Positions 50,682-62,211 are shown, counted from the stretch's first letter. The stretch: 64,000 nt of DNA from Prorocentrum cordatum (GCA_963575745.1 CAUYUJ010003681.1:369063-433062), one strand, 5' to 3'. The notes: a model not told the origin generated them from the letters alone. Numbers and translations are program-made.

Positions 50682-51575
50682 CAGCACAGCCCTCGGCACG
50701 GTACATCAATATCGATGCCTTGAGCATTGCAGCTTGGCATGTTGCCTGGCACGTTCCGCGGAGCGTCCCGTGGCGAGTCCCCCTGGCACGTCGCGCGGTG
50801 CACGTCCATTGGCACGTTCCGTAGCGCGTCCCCTTGGCACGTCCCGCGGTGCGTGCCCATGGCACGTCTCCTGGCACGTCGCCTGGCGCGTCCCTTGGGA
50901 CGTTCCGCGGCGCGTCCTCCTGGCATGTCCCCTCTGTCGATTAGTTCTGGGACAGCTACCATCTGCCCAGGCAGCTCGAGCTTAAGATCCAGATCAGTTC
51001 GGTCAGGGCTCGGATGCAAATTGGACTCGATCCACAACGCTATATAGAGCACAATCGCGGCATGTCACATCGCAGTTCAGCACGGTCAGCACAGCGCAGC
51101 CGTCGGCACGGTACATCAAGATCGATACATTCAGCATTGCATCTTGGCACGTTCTTTGGCGCGTTCCTTGGCGAGTCCACCTGGCACGTCGCGCGGCGCG
51201 TCCCCTGGCACGTCCCGCGGCACGTCCATTGGCACGTTCCGTAGCGCGTCCCCTTGGCACGTCCCGCGGTGCGTGCACATGGCACGTCACCTGGCACGTC
51301 GCCTGGCGCATCCCTTGGGACGTTCCGCGGCGCGTCCTCCTGGCATGTCCCCTCTGTCGATTAGTTCTGGGACAGCTACCATCTGCTCAGGCAGCTCGAG
51401 CTTAAGATCCAGATCAGTTCGGTCAGGACTCGGATGCCAGGGAGGACTCGATCCATAACGCTGTATAGAGCACAATCGCGGCATGTCACATCGCAGTTCA
51501 GCACGGCCAGCACAGCACAACCCTCGGCACAGTACATGAAGATCTGTACATTCAGCATTGCAGTTGCCCGTCGCC
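50682..51575 (+). repeat. ~415-bp tandem repeat, 2.2 copies
   Basis: The landmark GTACATCA/GTACATGA is at 50701, 51111 and 51532 (spacing 410 and 421). Each unit starts CACAGC(A/G)CA, then has a run of 20-22-base GGCACGTCCCNTGGCACGTC units, then CTGTCGATTAGTTCTGGGAC, GCAGCTCGAGCTTAAGATCC, AGATCAGTTCGGTCAG and GGCATGTCACATCGCAGTTC. The third copy is truncated after about 65 bases. High similarity between copies indicates a recent duplication. Confidence 0.9.
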
Positions 51576-52105
51576 CAATCAAGTGTCTTTGAAACGTTGC
51601 CATGCCTTACATTCCTATATTCCTTTCCGGGTTCGTGGGTCGATCATGTTGAACAGGACCCCCACTATCCGTGTAACTTGCGATGCTGGAAAGACAAGTG
51701 TACAGGGGAGTAACGCGAAAGCTACGTTTTGAGAACTCTCACCCCATCCATCTGTATAGTTGTTGGAAGCTATTGCGACGGGTGTGTACGCGGCGCCAAT
51801 GCGAGAGACGCATGCCGAAATATGTATCAAGTTTCGGGTACAAGCCACGAGCGGATAAGAAGGCTAAAGCGAAATGCCCAGCCCGCTCCTCAAGCGTCTT
51901 GTGGCCAGAGGAGACGAAGTGTTACAAAAGCACGGGATGGAGCGAGGAATGACTTCCAACGGGAAGGGATGGAGCGAGAAGGGGCAGAAGGGGCAGAAAC
52001 ATAGAGGAGAGCGATTGAATCGCTTCGCTCATTCCGCAAGCCCATATTGCATTAGTGGTGCTACATTTTTGTGTGATCTCGGCGAGCGAGAAGGAGGTGG
52101 AAGAG
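51576..52105. other. Unassigned, with CCATCCGTG relatives
   Basis: CCCACTATCCGTGTAACTTG (51659) and CCCCATCCATCTGTATAGTT (51742) belong to the dispersed degenerate family. No gene. Confidence 0.4.
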
Positions 52106-52192
52106 GATGATGATGAGGAGGAGGAGGAGGAGGAAGAAGAGGGGGGGAGGAGGAGGAGGCGGAGGAGCAGGAGGAGGAGGAGGAGGCCTGCC
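52106..52192. repeat. (GGA)n microsatellite
   Basis: GGA/GAG triplets with a G run in the middle. Confidence 0.9.
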
Positions 52193-52264
52193 GATGGCTT
52201 CTTGTGGCACTACGTGGCCAAACTTGGTCGTAGACAAGACGCCGCTTTGGGATGATCTTTCGGG

Positions 52265-52965
52265 GAAGGGTTCGAAATCTTATCTCGGGTTCCCTGAACG
52301 CGTCTTGGGCCGTCTGGAACCCGTCGTGGGTGTCTCGGACCGATGGTGCCATCGCTAGCGTTTGCGGCCTCTTTGGGGCCTCCAGGGGGCCTCTTGGGAG
52401 CCCCTTGTGGGGTTCTCTTGGGGTCTCTCGGAGGCCTCTTGGAGCCTCTTGGGGGGCTCTTGGGGGCTTCTTGTGGCCTCCTGGGCGCCTCTTGGGGCTG
52501 AGGGCTCGACAGGTCCGTTCGGGTTCCCCGTCTGGCCCCCTCTTGGGGCCGTCCTGGAGATACCTTGGGCCGTCTTGGAGGCCTCTAAGGCCGTCTGGGG
52601 GCCCTCTTGGGGTTCTCTTGGGGGCCTCTTGGACCTTATCGGGGCGATATGTGGAGCCTCTTGGGCCGTCTTGGAGCGTCGGGAAGCCGAACAGATGATG
52701 ACGCCCAAATCCTTCGAAAACCATAGGGACATCGATGGTTGTTGCCTCCTGGAGTCCTCTTGAGATGCTTCTTCGGGGCCTCTTTGGGCGTCTTGGGAGC
52801 GACTGCGGCCGTGTGGAGGCTATCTTGGGCGTCTTGGATCGATTGGTCGGCGAGTCGGAGCCCTCTTGGACCGTCTTTGGGAATCTCAGGGCCCTCTAGG
52901 AGCGCTCGGGGGCGCCTGAAAGCCGCGCCCATCAGGAAAACCCATCTCTGGGTAGTACCGGCTGG
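52265..52965 (-). repeat. 11-bp-unit array, reverse orientation, with hinge
   Basis: CTTGGGGCCTC and GGCCGTCTTGG units. The hinge at about 52670-52745, read on the minus strand, ends GGCTTCCCGACGCTCCAAGA, the same junction as other hinges. Confidence 0.8.
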
Positions 52966-52969
52966 GGTA

Positions 52970-53090
52970 CTTGTCGTCCGGGGACCTCCAGGGGCCGCCC
53001 CGCGCGCGCGCGAACTAGAAATACTGTTTATACCAGTAGCCGGAGATCCTAGCACGCCTGTGGCCCGCCGGGCCGGCGAATTTCCAAGGG
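52970..53090 (+). repeat. Dispersed repeat, copy 2 of the 1-115 family
   Basis: TCGTCCGGGGACCTCCAGGG, GCCGCCCCGCGCGCG, CTAGCACGCCTGTGGCCCG and GCCGGCGAATT match 1-115 in order. Confidence 0.65.
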
Positions 53091-53365
53091 GAAGGGATGG
53101 GGCGAGGAGGGGCAGGAGGGGCACCAACCAAGAGGAGAGGGGGGAGGAGGCCCGCGCGCGCGCGGCCTCGCGCGACCAAGGCTATGCGGCCGGGCCATAC
53201 GGCCCGCGCCCGGGCCACGGAGCGCCGCCGCAGGCGCACGCGGCCTGCGGCCCGCCGCAGCACCACGTGCGCGGCCCCCCGCCGGGCGACGTGTCGTCGC
53301 ACGGGCCGTGCCCGGGCGCGCCAGGCTGTTCGCGCGGAGGGGGGGGGTGCTTTCGGAGGGAGGGG

Positions 53366-53441
53366 GGAGGAGGAGGAGGAGGAGGAGGAGGAGGAGGAGG
53401 AGGAGGAGGAGGAGGAGGAGGAGGAGGAGGAGGAGGAGGAG
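53366..53441. repeat. (GGA)n microsatellite
   Basis: Pure GGA run. A second, shorter run lies at 53537-53582. Confidence 0.95.
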
Positions 53442-53794
53442 GCGGGCAAACTGCTCGACTGGGTGGTGTGATGAAGGTGCTGACGGAGCCCATGTGGCTC
53501 TGGGGGGTGAAGCACGAGCCCTTGGGACCGTACGAGGAGGAGGAGGAGCAGGAGGTGGAGGAGGAGGAGGAGGAGGAGAGGAAGAGAAGAGGAGGACCAG
53601 TATAAACCCACACCTTGTCAACGATGTTGCAAATTTCACCAGAAAGGTAAAGAAGCAGCGCCCTCCAAGTTTCCTTGTCATAGGTGCCAGCTATCCAGCT
53701 GCGCTGTCGCACATGTTCGCCACTTCGGTGGGAGGATGGCGCGGGAAGAGGGGGAAGGTTGAGGGGGGGGGTCATGGTAGCCGATACGACCTGT

Positions 53795-53967
53795 GCGTGT
53801 GTGCGTGTGTGTTTGTGGTTGTGGTTGTGGTTGTGCTTGTGTGTATGTGTGTATGCATGTGTGTTGTGCGGGCCGGCCCGCGCGCGCCTCTCGCTCGACC
53901 TGCTTTACGCCGCAACGGCACGCGTGGCCGCGAACCAAACAACAAGTATGCGTGTGTGTGTGTGTGC

Positions 53968-54024
<57 letters not shown>
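53795..54024. repeat. GTGTGC and (GT)n tracts
   Basis: GTGTGCGTGTGTGTTTGTGG at 53795-53870 and an almost pure GT run at 53949-54020. A 75-base GC-rich stretch lies between. Confidence 0.9.
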
Positions 54025-54934
54025 GGGGGGGGAACATGTCCACTATACTACGCCATATTTTGCCCCCGCCACTTAGTGTCAAATGGCGGCCCAAGCACAG
54101 TGTATATACGTGTTCCACAGCCTCCCCCCGGAGAGCGCCCACTGCGTGCCGCAGGCGTGGGTGCGGATCTGCGCGCGTTCTCCGATCGAGCGGGCACGGG
54201 TCCAGATGCCGCTGGGGAGGGGAAAATTGCGAGGCACCCGCTGATGTTCCGTGGTGTAGATGCGGGGGTACCATGCGCACACATATAGTGAACGCGTGCC
54301 GTGCAGTGACAGCTGGTGCTACATCGGTACTTCCACAGGAGATGTTCGAGGTATCCTCGGCATGTCGGCAGCATGACCACGACACGGCTGTAGCGTATCT
54401 ATGCGTGCGCATGTGGTTCTCCAACGAAGGGATGTCCCCCGGATGCTGTTGGAACCGTGTCTGATGGGACCTTGGCGATGCGGCTGCATACTACGCAGTT
54501 GCTTGGCAGCGGCACCAGCTGTCGCCCAGTCGTCTACAATGTGATTGTGATTCAGTCTGCCAGGCACGATGTGGGTACATGAGACAGGCGTGCTGTACGT
54601 TTTGCTCGAGGTTTCGATGAACGTCAGGCGGCCCTGCAATGGAATGGTTATGACGTAATTGCATGGCGATTGTCGCGGGCTTCACTTGCAGCTGCAGATT
54701 CTGTCAGCGTGTCCGTGCGATCGCCGTGGGGTAGCCATGCGATGGCCATGAGGTGGGTCCATGACGCAAGCGTGGGGTATAGGCTTTGCGACTGGCCTAG
54801 TCATCAGGCATCTGGAGGACTCGCCGCGACGTTTGCGAGGGCTCGCGCGGGTCGAATCTCATCACAGTTGGCCGTCGTAACGCGTGTGTGTGTGTGCGTG
54901 TGGGATGGAGAAGCGGCTGTGGCATCTGAGAATA
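54025..54934. other. Unassigned unique sequence
   Basis: Balanced composition, no tandem structure, frames under 110 codons on both strands without recognised motifs. A short GTGTGTGTGTGCGTGTG run lies at 54885. It could hold exons I cannot assemble. Confidence 0.4.
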
Positions 54935-55099
54935 CACCTTGAGCGATGCTTAAGAAAACTCATTTTTTCGGCCAGAGTCTCGATTATTCTTAACGTTTCA
55001 ATGTAACTCCTAAGATTTGAATGGAAACTTTGGGCTTTTATTCCAGTTCTGAGACTATGAATTTCTTAACCCATGATTTCTTAAGCATTTCGCAGGGTG
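54935..55099. mobile_element. 165-bp MITE candidate with TA flanks
   Basis: The left end CACCTTGAGCGATGCTTAAG then AAA (54935-54957) and the right end TTTCTTAAGCAT then TTCGCAGGGTG (55077-55099) are inverted repeats at 19 of 23 positions, with the inner 12 perfect. Both ends are directly flanked by TA, as for TA-targeting DNA transposons (Tc1/mariner-type, inference). The interior is A/T-rich compared with its surroundings, holds two related GAGTCTCGA...TTCTTAAC words and has no coding capacity. Confidence 0.7.
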
Positions 55100-55431
55100 T
55101 ACGTTGGCTCGTGCTGGGTCCGTAGCGACGACTGGCTTTGCAGTTGCAGCCAGGGCAGAGGCCAGGCCGCGGTGATGGGGCGGATTCCGCACCGGGAATC
55201 CAAGACAAAGCCGCGACCTCGGCGTGCGGAGCATCAAAATCCTGATAGCCCTCGTAGTCAAAATCGAGGTCGTCGTCGTCGCGGCCGTCGTCAGACGCCG
55301 GGGCCCCTCCGTGATTTGATCGCCGCACGTTCGCCACTCCCAGCGGCTGCGGCCCTCCTCGTGCCCACCCCCTCCTGCCGCGTCTGCGCGTCCTCCTGGC
55401 GGGCCACCGCTCGCGAGTTGGGCTGAGAAGT
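55100..55431. other. Unassigned sequence
   Basis: Contains a CGTCGTCGTCG stretch at 55270. No gene recognised. Confidence 0.4.
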
Positions 55432-55550
55432 CTCAGGAGGGAGCACAACCGCACAGACACTAATCATCGTCGACCCCCTGGAGGTATGGAAGATCTGGGG
55501 AGCAGGAAGTCCTGGGGTTTGTGTCTATTGGTTGGTGTGTCCCCCGGGCG
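55432..55550 (+). repeat. ~165-bp dispersed element, copy 5, shortened
   Basis: CTCAGGAGGGAGCACAACCG, CACAGACACTAATCATCGTC, GACCCCCTGGAGGTATGG, GGTTTGTGTCTATTGGTTGG and TGTGTCCCCCGGG. The middle part is deleted relative to other copies. Confidence 0.65.
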
Positions 55551-56194
55551 CCGCATGCAAGAAGTGCCGCTGGCCCAAGAGGCCCCCAGCATTTCCGAGG
55601 AGGCCCCTGCGGGCTCCAGGGCACCCCTCGCGAGTACCAGGGGGCCCCAAGGGCTCCAGAATTGAGCGAGAAGCTCTTGGGCCAGGGGTGCCTATGGCAA
55701 CCGCTGGACCAGATCTCTCGTTGCATGCGGGCGGTCAGGTGAGGAACTGGTACCGCTGCCGCTACCCCTCGCCCGTGTTCCCCGTCTTCGGCCTCCTGGG
55801 AGCCCTCGTCGCCACGGCCGGATTTGCCTCGCAAGACTGGTCAGAGCGCACGCTGGGAGAGGTCCGGGGAACAGCGGTGTCGGTGCCTTTTGATTTCCCC
55901 AGGCGGGACGGCAGTCTGCTTTCCCTTGCTGCGCCTCGTTGCCTTCCTCTTGGCTAGTGTCACTCTCGGCAGGCTACGGCCCTCCGGGCGCCCTCGCCCA
56001 CGCGGGCTACGCGGCGGCGGCCCCTGCGAGACCGACCAGCCCCTTCGATCTCCCGAGCGGGACTCCCGGCGACGCCCTCGCCCGGGGACAAGGCTGGGCA
56101 GGAGGATCGGTCGTTGCGTATTGGGGGGGGGGCGATGAGTGGGAGGGAGGGTGAAGACAGGTGCACCTGTTGTACCAGGTGCAGCTGTTGTACC
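55551..56194. other. GC-rich, possible exon, unresolved
   Basis: A plus frame at about 55980-56155 reads Ala/Pro-rich protein (ALAHAGYAAAAPARPTSPFD) with G/C-ending codons, but its edges are undefined and no domain is recognised. 55570-55670 contains a few CCCAAGAGGCCCCC-type units. Confidence 0.3.
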
Positions 56195-56305
56195 CTACGG
56201 GGGGCCCTGAAGGGGACAGGGGGCCCTGAAGGGGCCCCCTGGGTCCCAAAAGGGTCACGAAAAATGCACGCCCGCCCCCCCCTCCCATTTATCGCCCCGC
56301 ACCGT
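56195..56305 (+). repeat. Dispersed repeat, partner of 2880-2985
   Basis: GGGCCCTGAAGGGG duplicated, GGGCCCCCTGGGTCCCAAAA, a C run and CATTTATCGCCCCGCACCG. Confidence 0.6.
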
Positions 56306-57100
56306 CCGAGATGAGGAGACCAGCTCCCCCACTCGTACGAGCCCCGAACGCATGTCGTAGGGGGCAGGGGGGGGAGGATGCGGGCTGGACTGCTGGAGTG
56401 GGTTGGGGGCCGCCCTCCTTTTCCGGCGGGTGCTGCCTGTACGACCCAGTCTTGGTTGGGCGCAGTGAGTGGGCAAGCTACACGGGGGGAGACAGGATTC
56501 GTGATAATACAGGAGGCGGCGTAGGAGGCGGAGGCACAGGGGGCAAGAATGAGGAGGTTGGGAGAAGGGGGATTTCTGAGGAGCTTAGCTGCTCTGACAC
56601 GCCAGTTTTGAAACGCAGCACGTACCGTGTTCAAAACGTCCGTGTTAACAAACTGCGTGTTTATTCGACGTGTTGGCCCACGTTGTGGCAAGCGTATCGC
56701 GCCAAATGTACGTTTTCCACCTCCGTCTTGGGCTCCGTGTCGACACGCCTCGGGCCGAATGTTGCGTATGGGGGCAGCCAGGCTGAGGAGGAACGGAGTG
56801 GCAGGGGCGAGGAGGAGCGGTGGGAGTGAGCGAGACCAGTCATGAAAGGAGGGTAAGGACAGCAACGGCCTGAGATCTACGGGGGATCGGCTGACATTCG
56901 CCCCCGCCCCCCAGGGTGGTTCGACCACGGGACCAAGCTCCCGAGGAGTAGGAGTGAGGGCCATTTCGCCGCTGGACTGGGTGGGGTGGCCCAGGCCGGA
57001 CGAACGAATTTGCCGGTCAGCGGTGGGGTCTTCATTCTGGTTTCTGCGTCAATCCATATACCCAGAGATCCACCGTATTGGAAACATCGACTGCGTTTTT
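56306..57100. other. Unassigned sequence
   Basis: G-rich patches (56356-56380, 56510-56560) and an A/T-richer stretch at about 56590-56720. No gene recognised. Confidence 0.4.
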
Positions 57101-58700
57101 TCGCAAATTTCGGCACCTAACAGCCCTCGCCGGGCCCCGGGACCGTGAAGAAACGACTCAGGATGGAAAGGGTCAAGACTTCCAGGGACCGCGCATTGAC
57201 AAAAATCACGGCATCGGATCGCTGGTTACGATGTGGGCACCGGCTACACAAAGAGAGCCCTTCTTGAAAAGTGCGAGCAGACTTACAGACCAACCTCGCC
57301 TGCAGTGCCGACCGGCAGAATCGCGCTGCGCCGTGACGGGCCGCACCGGTTGCCTGCCTTTGATTTGAGTGAGAAGGGCGGAGGCAGGGGCAGGGATGAG
57401 CTGTGGCCAACAAATCAAGCCCATATCCACCATCCAGCGTTTTTGTTGTCAGCTTGCCGTATGTGGTTCCTCTGATCGACTGCACTCAAGAGTGACCCTT
57501 CGCCGGAGTGACCCTTGATGCGGGCACACTGGGTCCCCCCGATCGCCGAGTGCGGTTCGAAAGGGGCTTGGGTGTTGCCCCCACCGCGTCCCTTCAACGT
57601 CGCGCACCAACGGTCACTCTGACCTAGGGTGACTTCTCGAGTAGCCGATCTGTGGTCTGCGGCGCATCGCCTTTTTCACGACCTGGCCTTTCGGGCGGCG
57701 GCTAACGAATCTTTGTTGAAGCAAGAGCTCCGATCAACAACCACAACATCAACAACAATACGTGTAATCAACGTTGGATCATGTCAAATCGCTTTTCCTT
57801 CACATGTACATCCAAGCGAGCACTTTAACCGTATCTCTTCTCAGGACGTCTTCTTGCCCGTTAGAAGGGGTCGCGAACGCACCGCGATGATAACATGCTG
57901 TGACATGGGCCGAAGGGCTATGGCCACTTTAGCAGCATGGGGCCAGCACCGAGGCAGGAGCTCGAGAAACAGAGTAAGCGCTTGGTGTTCGATGGCTTGC
58001 CCCGAGCTCACGGAAACGTCGACAATTGCAGCTGGCAGCTCCCTGGAGGCGAGGTCTCGCTGTTCGGGTTCCCGAAGCACCGTGTTCCGCTGAACGTCCC
58101 AGGAACTCGCGCAGGTGCCGACAGCTGCGCGGTTGGCATTACCCGGGAGATCGAGACAGGGAAATCAAGGAGCGAGCGGAAAGAACACAAGAGAAAGTTT
58201 GGAGGGAGGGAGGGGATGGAACGGGAGAGAAGAGGATTGGAGCAGCCGTGCTATATTCCCAACGAGCGCCCAACACAAAGGGGTTTGGGAACAATCGTGA
58301 CTCTTGCGTCTTGGGTGTCCTCTCCAGGTCCCGAGCCGTCTGGGGAGCCTCTTGGCTGCCGCTGTGGACCATCTTAAACCGTCTTGGAGGCGTTCCGAGC
58401 TGTCCGTCGTTCCTCTTCGACTCTTCGGGGCCTCTCGTCGCCTGCTCGGGAGCCTGCCATCCCGGCACACTCGGGGGATCGCCCGGGGCAGTCTTGAGCG
58501 GCCGGGCAGGGGCCCGCGAGGCCCTGAGGGGGTTGGACCCATTGGGAGGTCGCGTGCTTGGTTTTCGACAGAAGGTTTTTATTCGGTTGTCTGTGAAGGC
58601 ATTACCACACACGATCATCAGAGCTGGAAGCGCCGCTTTGGACACAAGCTGTAACTACTGGGGCCGACAGGGGCAGTGAACCATTTCGAATTCAGCTTGA
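57101..58700. other. Long unassigned stretch
   Basis: Mixed composition, no tandem structure. Open frames of 60-217 codons occur on both strands and overlap. None has a recognisable domain or a clear codon signature. A few 11-bp-array-like words (CTTGGGTGTCC, CTTGGAGGCG) appear at 58310-58400. Confidence 0.4.
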
Positions 58701-59454
58701 TCTACACGCAACGGCAGGGTGCAGCCTGCTCCAACAAGGGCTTAAGCAATCCGTTCTCGGAGAGCTCTCCGTGAGGCGCTGCTACAGGGGCCCAAGCCGG
58801 GCCACGTTCGAAGACGTCCCAAGTCTGCGGCGGCCGTTATCGCTGGCCTTGCCAGTGCCCGGGGCCGCGTGGGAGAAGGAGGAAGCGGAGCGTGGAAGAT
58901 GCGGGGCGCGCGCGCGCTGCGACAAGCAGACGGAGCATGAGGAGGGTTGGCACGCGGAGGGGGGAGGATCGCGGGGAGGAAAAGCAGCGGAGGCATGAGG
59001 AGGAGGGAGAGAAGAAGGAAGAGAAGCTCAGCAGGGCGCTGCGAAAAGGCCAGCCGTGTAGTGGAGCTGCCGCTGGCTACTTCGGGCCTGCTGGTGGTCA
59101 CCACCCGCACCAGGCTCCTTCCGGCCGATTCGGGGTTTGGAGGGGCGCGCAGGTCGATCTTGCTGACCCAATGCCGATTTCCTCCGTAGCCTTCACCTCC
59201 TCATCCATCCATTTCTTGAGTAGAGGGGATGGCTTACAACACATGCAAGTCTATTCTAGGGGCCGACACGAGCTTACCACTATTACCTCAATTAACCTCT
59301 ATTAGCCTTCTGGCCACAAAATGTGAGAATCGCACGATTGTGAGCCAATCGCAAGAGCTGCCAAAACAAGCATCCTGGTTGCCCGCCGCAGCAGTCCCCG
59401 AAGACAATTGCGCACGCTGCTCCTCTTGGCACGGATTCCTGACGAATTCCACAA
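58701..59454. other. Unassigned sequence
   Basis: Purine-rich at about 58940-59035, otherwise unremarkable. No gene supported. Confidence 0.4.
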
Positions 59455-59775
59455 GAAATGTGACCACTGGAATCTCGCAAGTCCGGAAGAGCTGAGACCA
59501 TCTAAGTTCCGCGAAAGGAAGCGGAGCATTGGAATTCCGCAGGAGTCGTGACCATTCGAATTCCGCAAAAAGAATTGTGACCATTGGAATTCCCTAGGAG
59601 CTGTGACCATTGGAATTCCGCACGAGCTTTGACCACTGGAACTCCGCAAGTTTTGTGACCATGTGAATTCCGCAAGAGTTCGGACCACTCGAATTTCGCA
59701 AGAGGCTGTGACCACTGGAATTCGGTAAAATGAAGCGGAGCATTGAAATTCCGCCAGATTTGTGACCATCTGGAG
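59455..59775 (+). repeat. ~26-bp tandem array
   Basis: About twelve units of GTGACCATTGGAATTCCGCA plus five to nine variable bases (AGAGCT and similar). EcoRI-like GAATTC is conserved in most units. Confidence 0.85.
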
Positions 59776-60539
59776 CCCAGGGTTGACGAAGCAAACTAAT
59801 GTGATCATATTTTTGTTCATTCTTGTATGTGGCATGGTCGTCGTTGTATGTGTCCACCCCGTATGTGACAGATCTGTTGTACGCGAGCAACGTTGCATGT
59901 GACCCCCAGTGTTGCATGCGACACTGTGATTCCACAGGGTGCTGTAGCATCACCTACCCCCCGTTGGCCACTTCGGTGGCCATGTTGGATGCAAGAACCC
60001 GAGAGTGTCCTGGAAGCCAGTCCCAGTAGAGCCGGCTCCGTTCCGGACACTCCTTTTCGACTGGACTCGGTTGACGTTAATTTGCGACCTGGAGTTGCAC
60101 GGGAAACCAGATATGAGCAGGTCGACGTTGGGAAGCGGTACGTTCTCACAAGATATTCGGCTTGTTAAGTGCTGAGGCAGTTTCGAAGATGAAGCAAGGG
60201 TCGTAGTTGGCCATGGTTCAGCCCCGCTTGACATCCTTATGCCCGATTGCAAATAATTACTCCATGCGAAGCACAATGCCGTACTTACAATGGATACGAC
60301 CCGCAGTTCTGAGCAATACCAGGGTAATGATGCCTGTGCCCGAGAACACCGTCCCGATGCGCAGCCTCTTTCGAAAGACCGTGCCCGCGTGGTGGATCGC
60401 TTTCGTGTCAGTGATGCCCACCCACCCCATCAGCCCTGCCACCATCTTCTCGAGCGCAATATCGAGCGGTGGCGCTCTGGGGTCGTGGTTCGCACCCTGC
60501 GTGTCGGCAGTAGGCTGCGCGGTCACCAGTGCCACCGCT
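59776..60539. other. Unassigned sequence
   Basis: Unique in the window. Contains TGCATGTGACCCCCAGTGTTG-type words at about 59895. No gene recognised. Confidence 0.4.
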
Positions 60540-61415
60540 GGCATGCGTCATGCACCAATTTCGGCACATCCCTCGCACGTTCCGTGGCCCCACAGGGCGC
60601 TCCACCGAAGGCCCCGGTGCCACCGCCCGCATGCGTCGCGCACACCCATTTCGGCACACCCCTCACACGTTTTGTGGTCCCACAGGGAGCTCCACCGAAG
60701 GCCCCAGTGCCACCGCCCGCATGCGTCACGCACACCCATGTCGGCACACCCCTCACTCGTTTCGTGGCCCCACAAGGCGCTCCACCGAAGGGTCCGGTGC
60801 CACCGCCCGCATGCATTACGCACACTCATTTCGGCACACCCCTTCTCGTTTCGTGGCTTCATAAGGAGCTCCACCGAAGGCCCCAGTGCCACCGCTCGCA
60901 TGCGTCACGCTCACCCATTTCGGCACACCCCTCACACGCTTCGTGGCCCCATAGGGAGCTCCACCGAAGGCCCAAGTGCCACCGCCCGCATGCGCCACGC
61001 ACACCCATATCGGCACACCCCTCACACGTTTCGTGGCCCCACAGGGAGTTCCACCGAAGGCCCCAGTGCCACCGCCCGCATGCGTCACGTTCACCCATGT
61101 CGGCACACCCTCACACGTTTTGTGGTCCCACAGGGAGCTCCACCGAAGGCGCCAGTGGCTGCGTTCGCACGCGCCCACCGCGCCCACTTCGGCACACCCA
61201 TCACACGTTTCGCGGCACCATAAGGAGCTCCACCGATGGCCCCAATGGCAGTGTTCGCATGTGCCCACCGCGCCTATTTCGGCACAGCCCTCACGCGTTT
61301 CGTGGCCCCATTGGGCATTCCACCGACGGCCCCACTGGCTGCTTTCGCATGTGCCCACCAGATAAATTTTGGCATACCCCTTACACGTTTCGTGGTCGAT
61401 AGGGAGCTCCTCCGA
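60540..61415 (+). repeat. 90-bp satellite array 2
   Basis: Ten units. The CCACCGAAGG or CCACCGATGG landmark recurs at about 60601, 60691, 60781, 60870, 60960, 61050, 61139, 61229 and 61319. Units carry CATTTCGGCACACCCCTCAC, ACGTTTCGTGGCCCCACAGG, GAGCTCCACCGAAGGCCCC and CACCGCCCGCATGCGTCACG. It is more regular than array 1. As 90 is 30 codons, long frames stay open on both strands. Confidence 0.9.
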
Positions 61416-61861
61416 ACGCGTTGCATACAACGACGGCGCTCACAACTGGATATGGTTGGGTCCTTCGCCAAGGTTTTTGTTGGGGGGCGCAGTACGGCCA
61501 AGGCAAGCGAGAGAAATCTGACCCGTTTCGGGCGCGCCGAAGTTTGGTGACATGGTCTCCTCCGCCTCCTCCTTCTTCTCCTCCGCCTCCGTCCTTCTCC
61601 CCCCTACCCTCCCCATCCGCATCCCCCTCTTGCGCCCCCGCGCCCCGCGCAGGGGGGGGGGGGGGGGGGGGCATGGGGCCATGCCCAAGCCGCGGCGAAT
61701 AAAAGGGCCCCCGAAGTGCCTTTTGAGCCTGTCTTGATCAAGACGTCGTGGGTGGACCGTAGGAAGTCTTGGAAGCCGCTTCGGCCGTCGTCATTGTTTT
61801 TGGAAGCCCCGCAGAAGAAGTGTTATGGAATAGAGATCCCCAAGAGTTCGATCATCCAGCC
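61416..61861. other. Unassigned, with C/T-rich and G-run stretches
   Basis: Pyrimidine-rich at 61558-61640 and a G run at 61651-61670. No gene. Confidence 0.45.
61441..61470 (+). repeat. GGTTGGGTCCTTCG motif, copy 4
   Basis: CACAACTGGATATGGTTGGG then TCCTTCGCCA, immediately after 90-bp array 2, as copies 2 and 3 lie in or next to array 1. Confidence 0.65.
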
Positions 61862-61864
61862 CAG

Positions 61865-61905
61865 CTAGATCTTGAGCGCGCGCGAAGCGCGCGCGATGGT
61901 TCTAT
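61865..61905. repeat. Foldback with GCGAAGC core, copy 2
   Basis: TAGATC and GTTCTA arms (5 of 6 complementary) enclose an 8-bp CG stem (61876-61883 with 61887-61894) and a GAA loop (61884-61886). Same design as 38573-38612, with slightly diverged arms. Confidence 0.8.
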
Positions 61906-62211
61906 ACACATGTGTGCGTCTACGAATGAAGCGCACGACAGAGACATCGACAGATGAAACGAGGGCGGAAAGGGGGAGGCATGCGTGAACGCGTGCGAGC
62001 GAGGATTAGTTTTCCCCCGTGTTTTTTTCCTCGCCCTCCCATCCTCCCGTTACCATTTCTCATTTTGCAAGATGTTATCCTCCCTCTGAAGATTATCTTT
62101 CTCCTTTCTTTGCCTCCCAGGCCGCTCGCAAAACTGTTCGGGCCAGCGATCTTAGCGATGCACCGCTCTCGTTGCTTCAGTTGACCGCCGCAACCCGTGA
62201 GGCAGGAATCA
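61906..62211. other. Unassigned sequence
   Basis: Contains a pyrimidine-rich stretch at about 62020-62110. Nothing recognised. Confidence 0.4.

Noticed and set aside
60290-61402. A 370-codon frame over the second 90-bp array and its minus-strand counterpart
   Set aside because: The unit is a multiple of three without stops. One-base deletions in some units shift the frame without any sign of selection against them.
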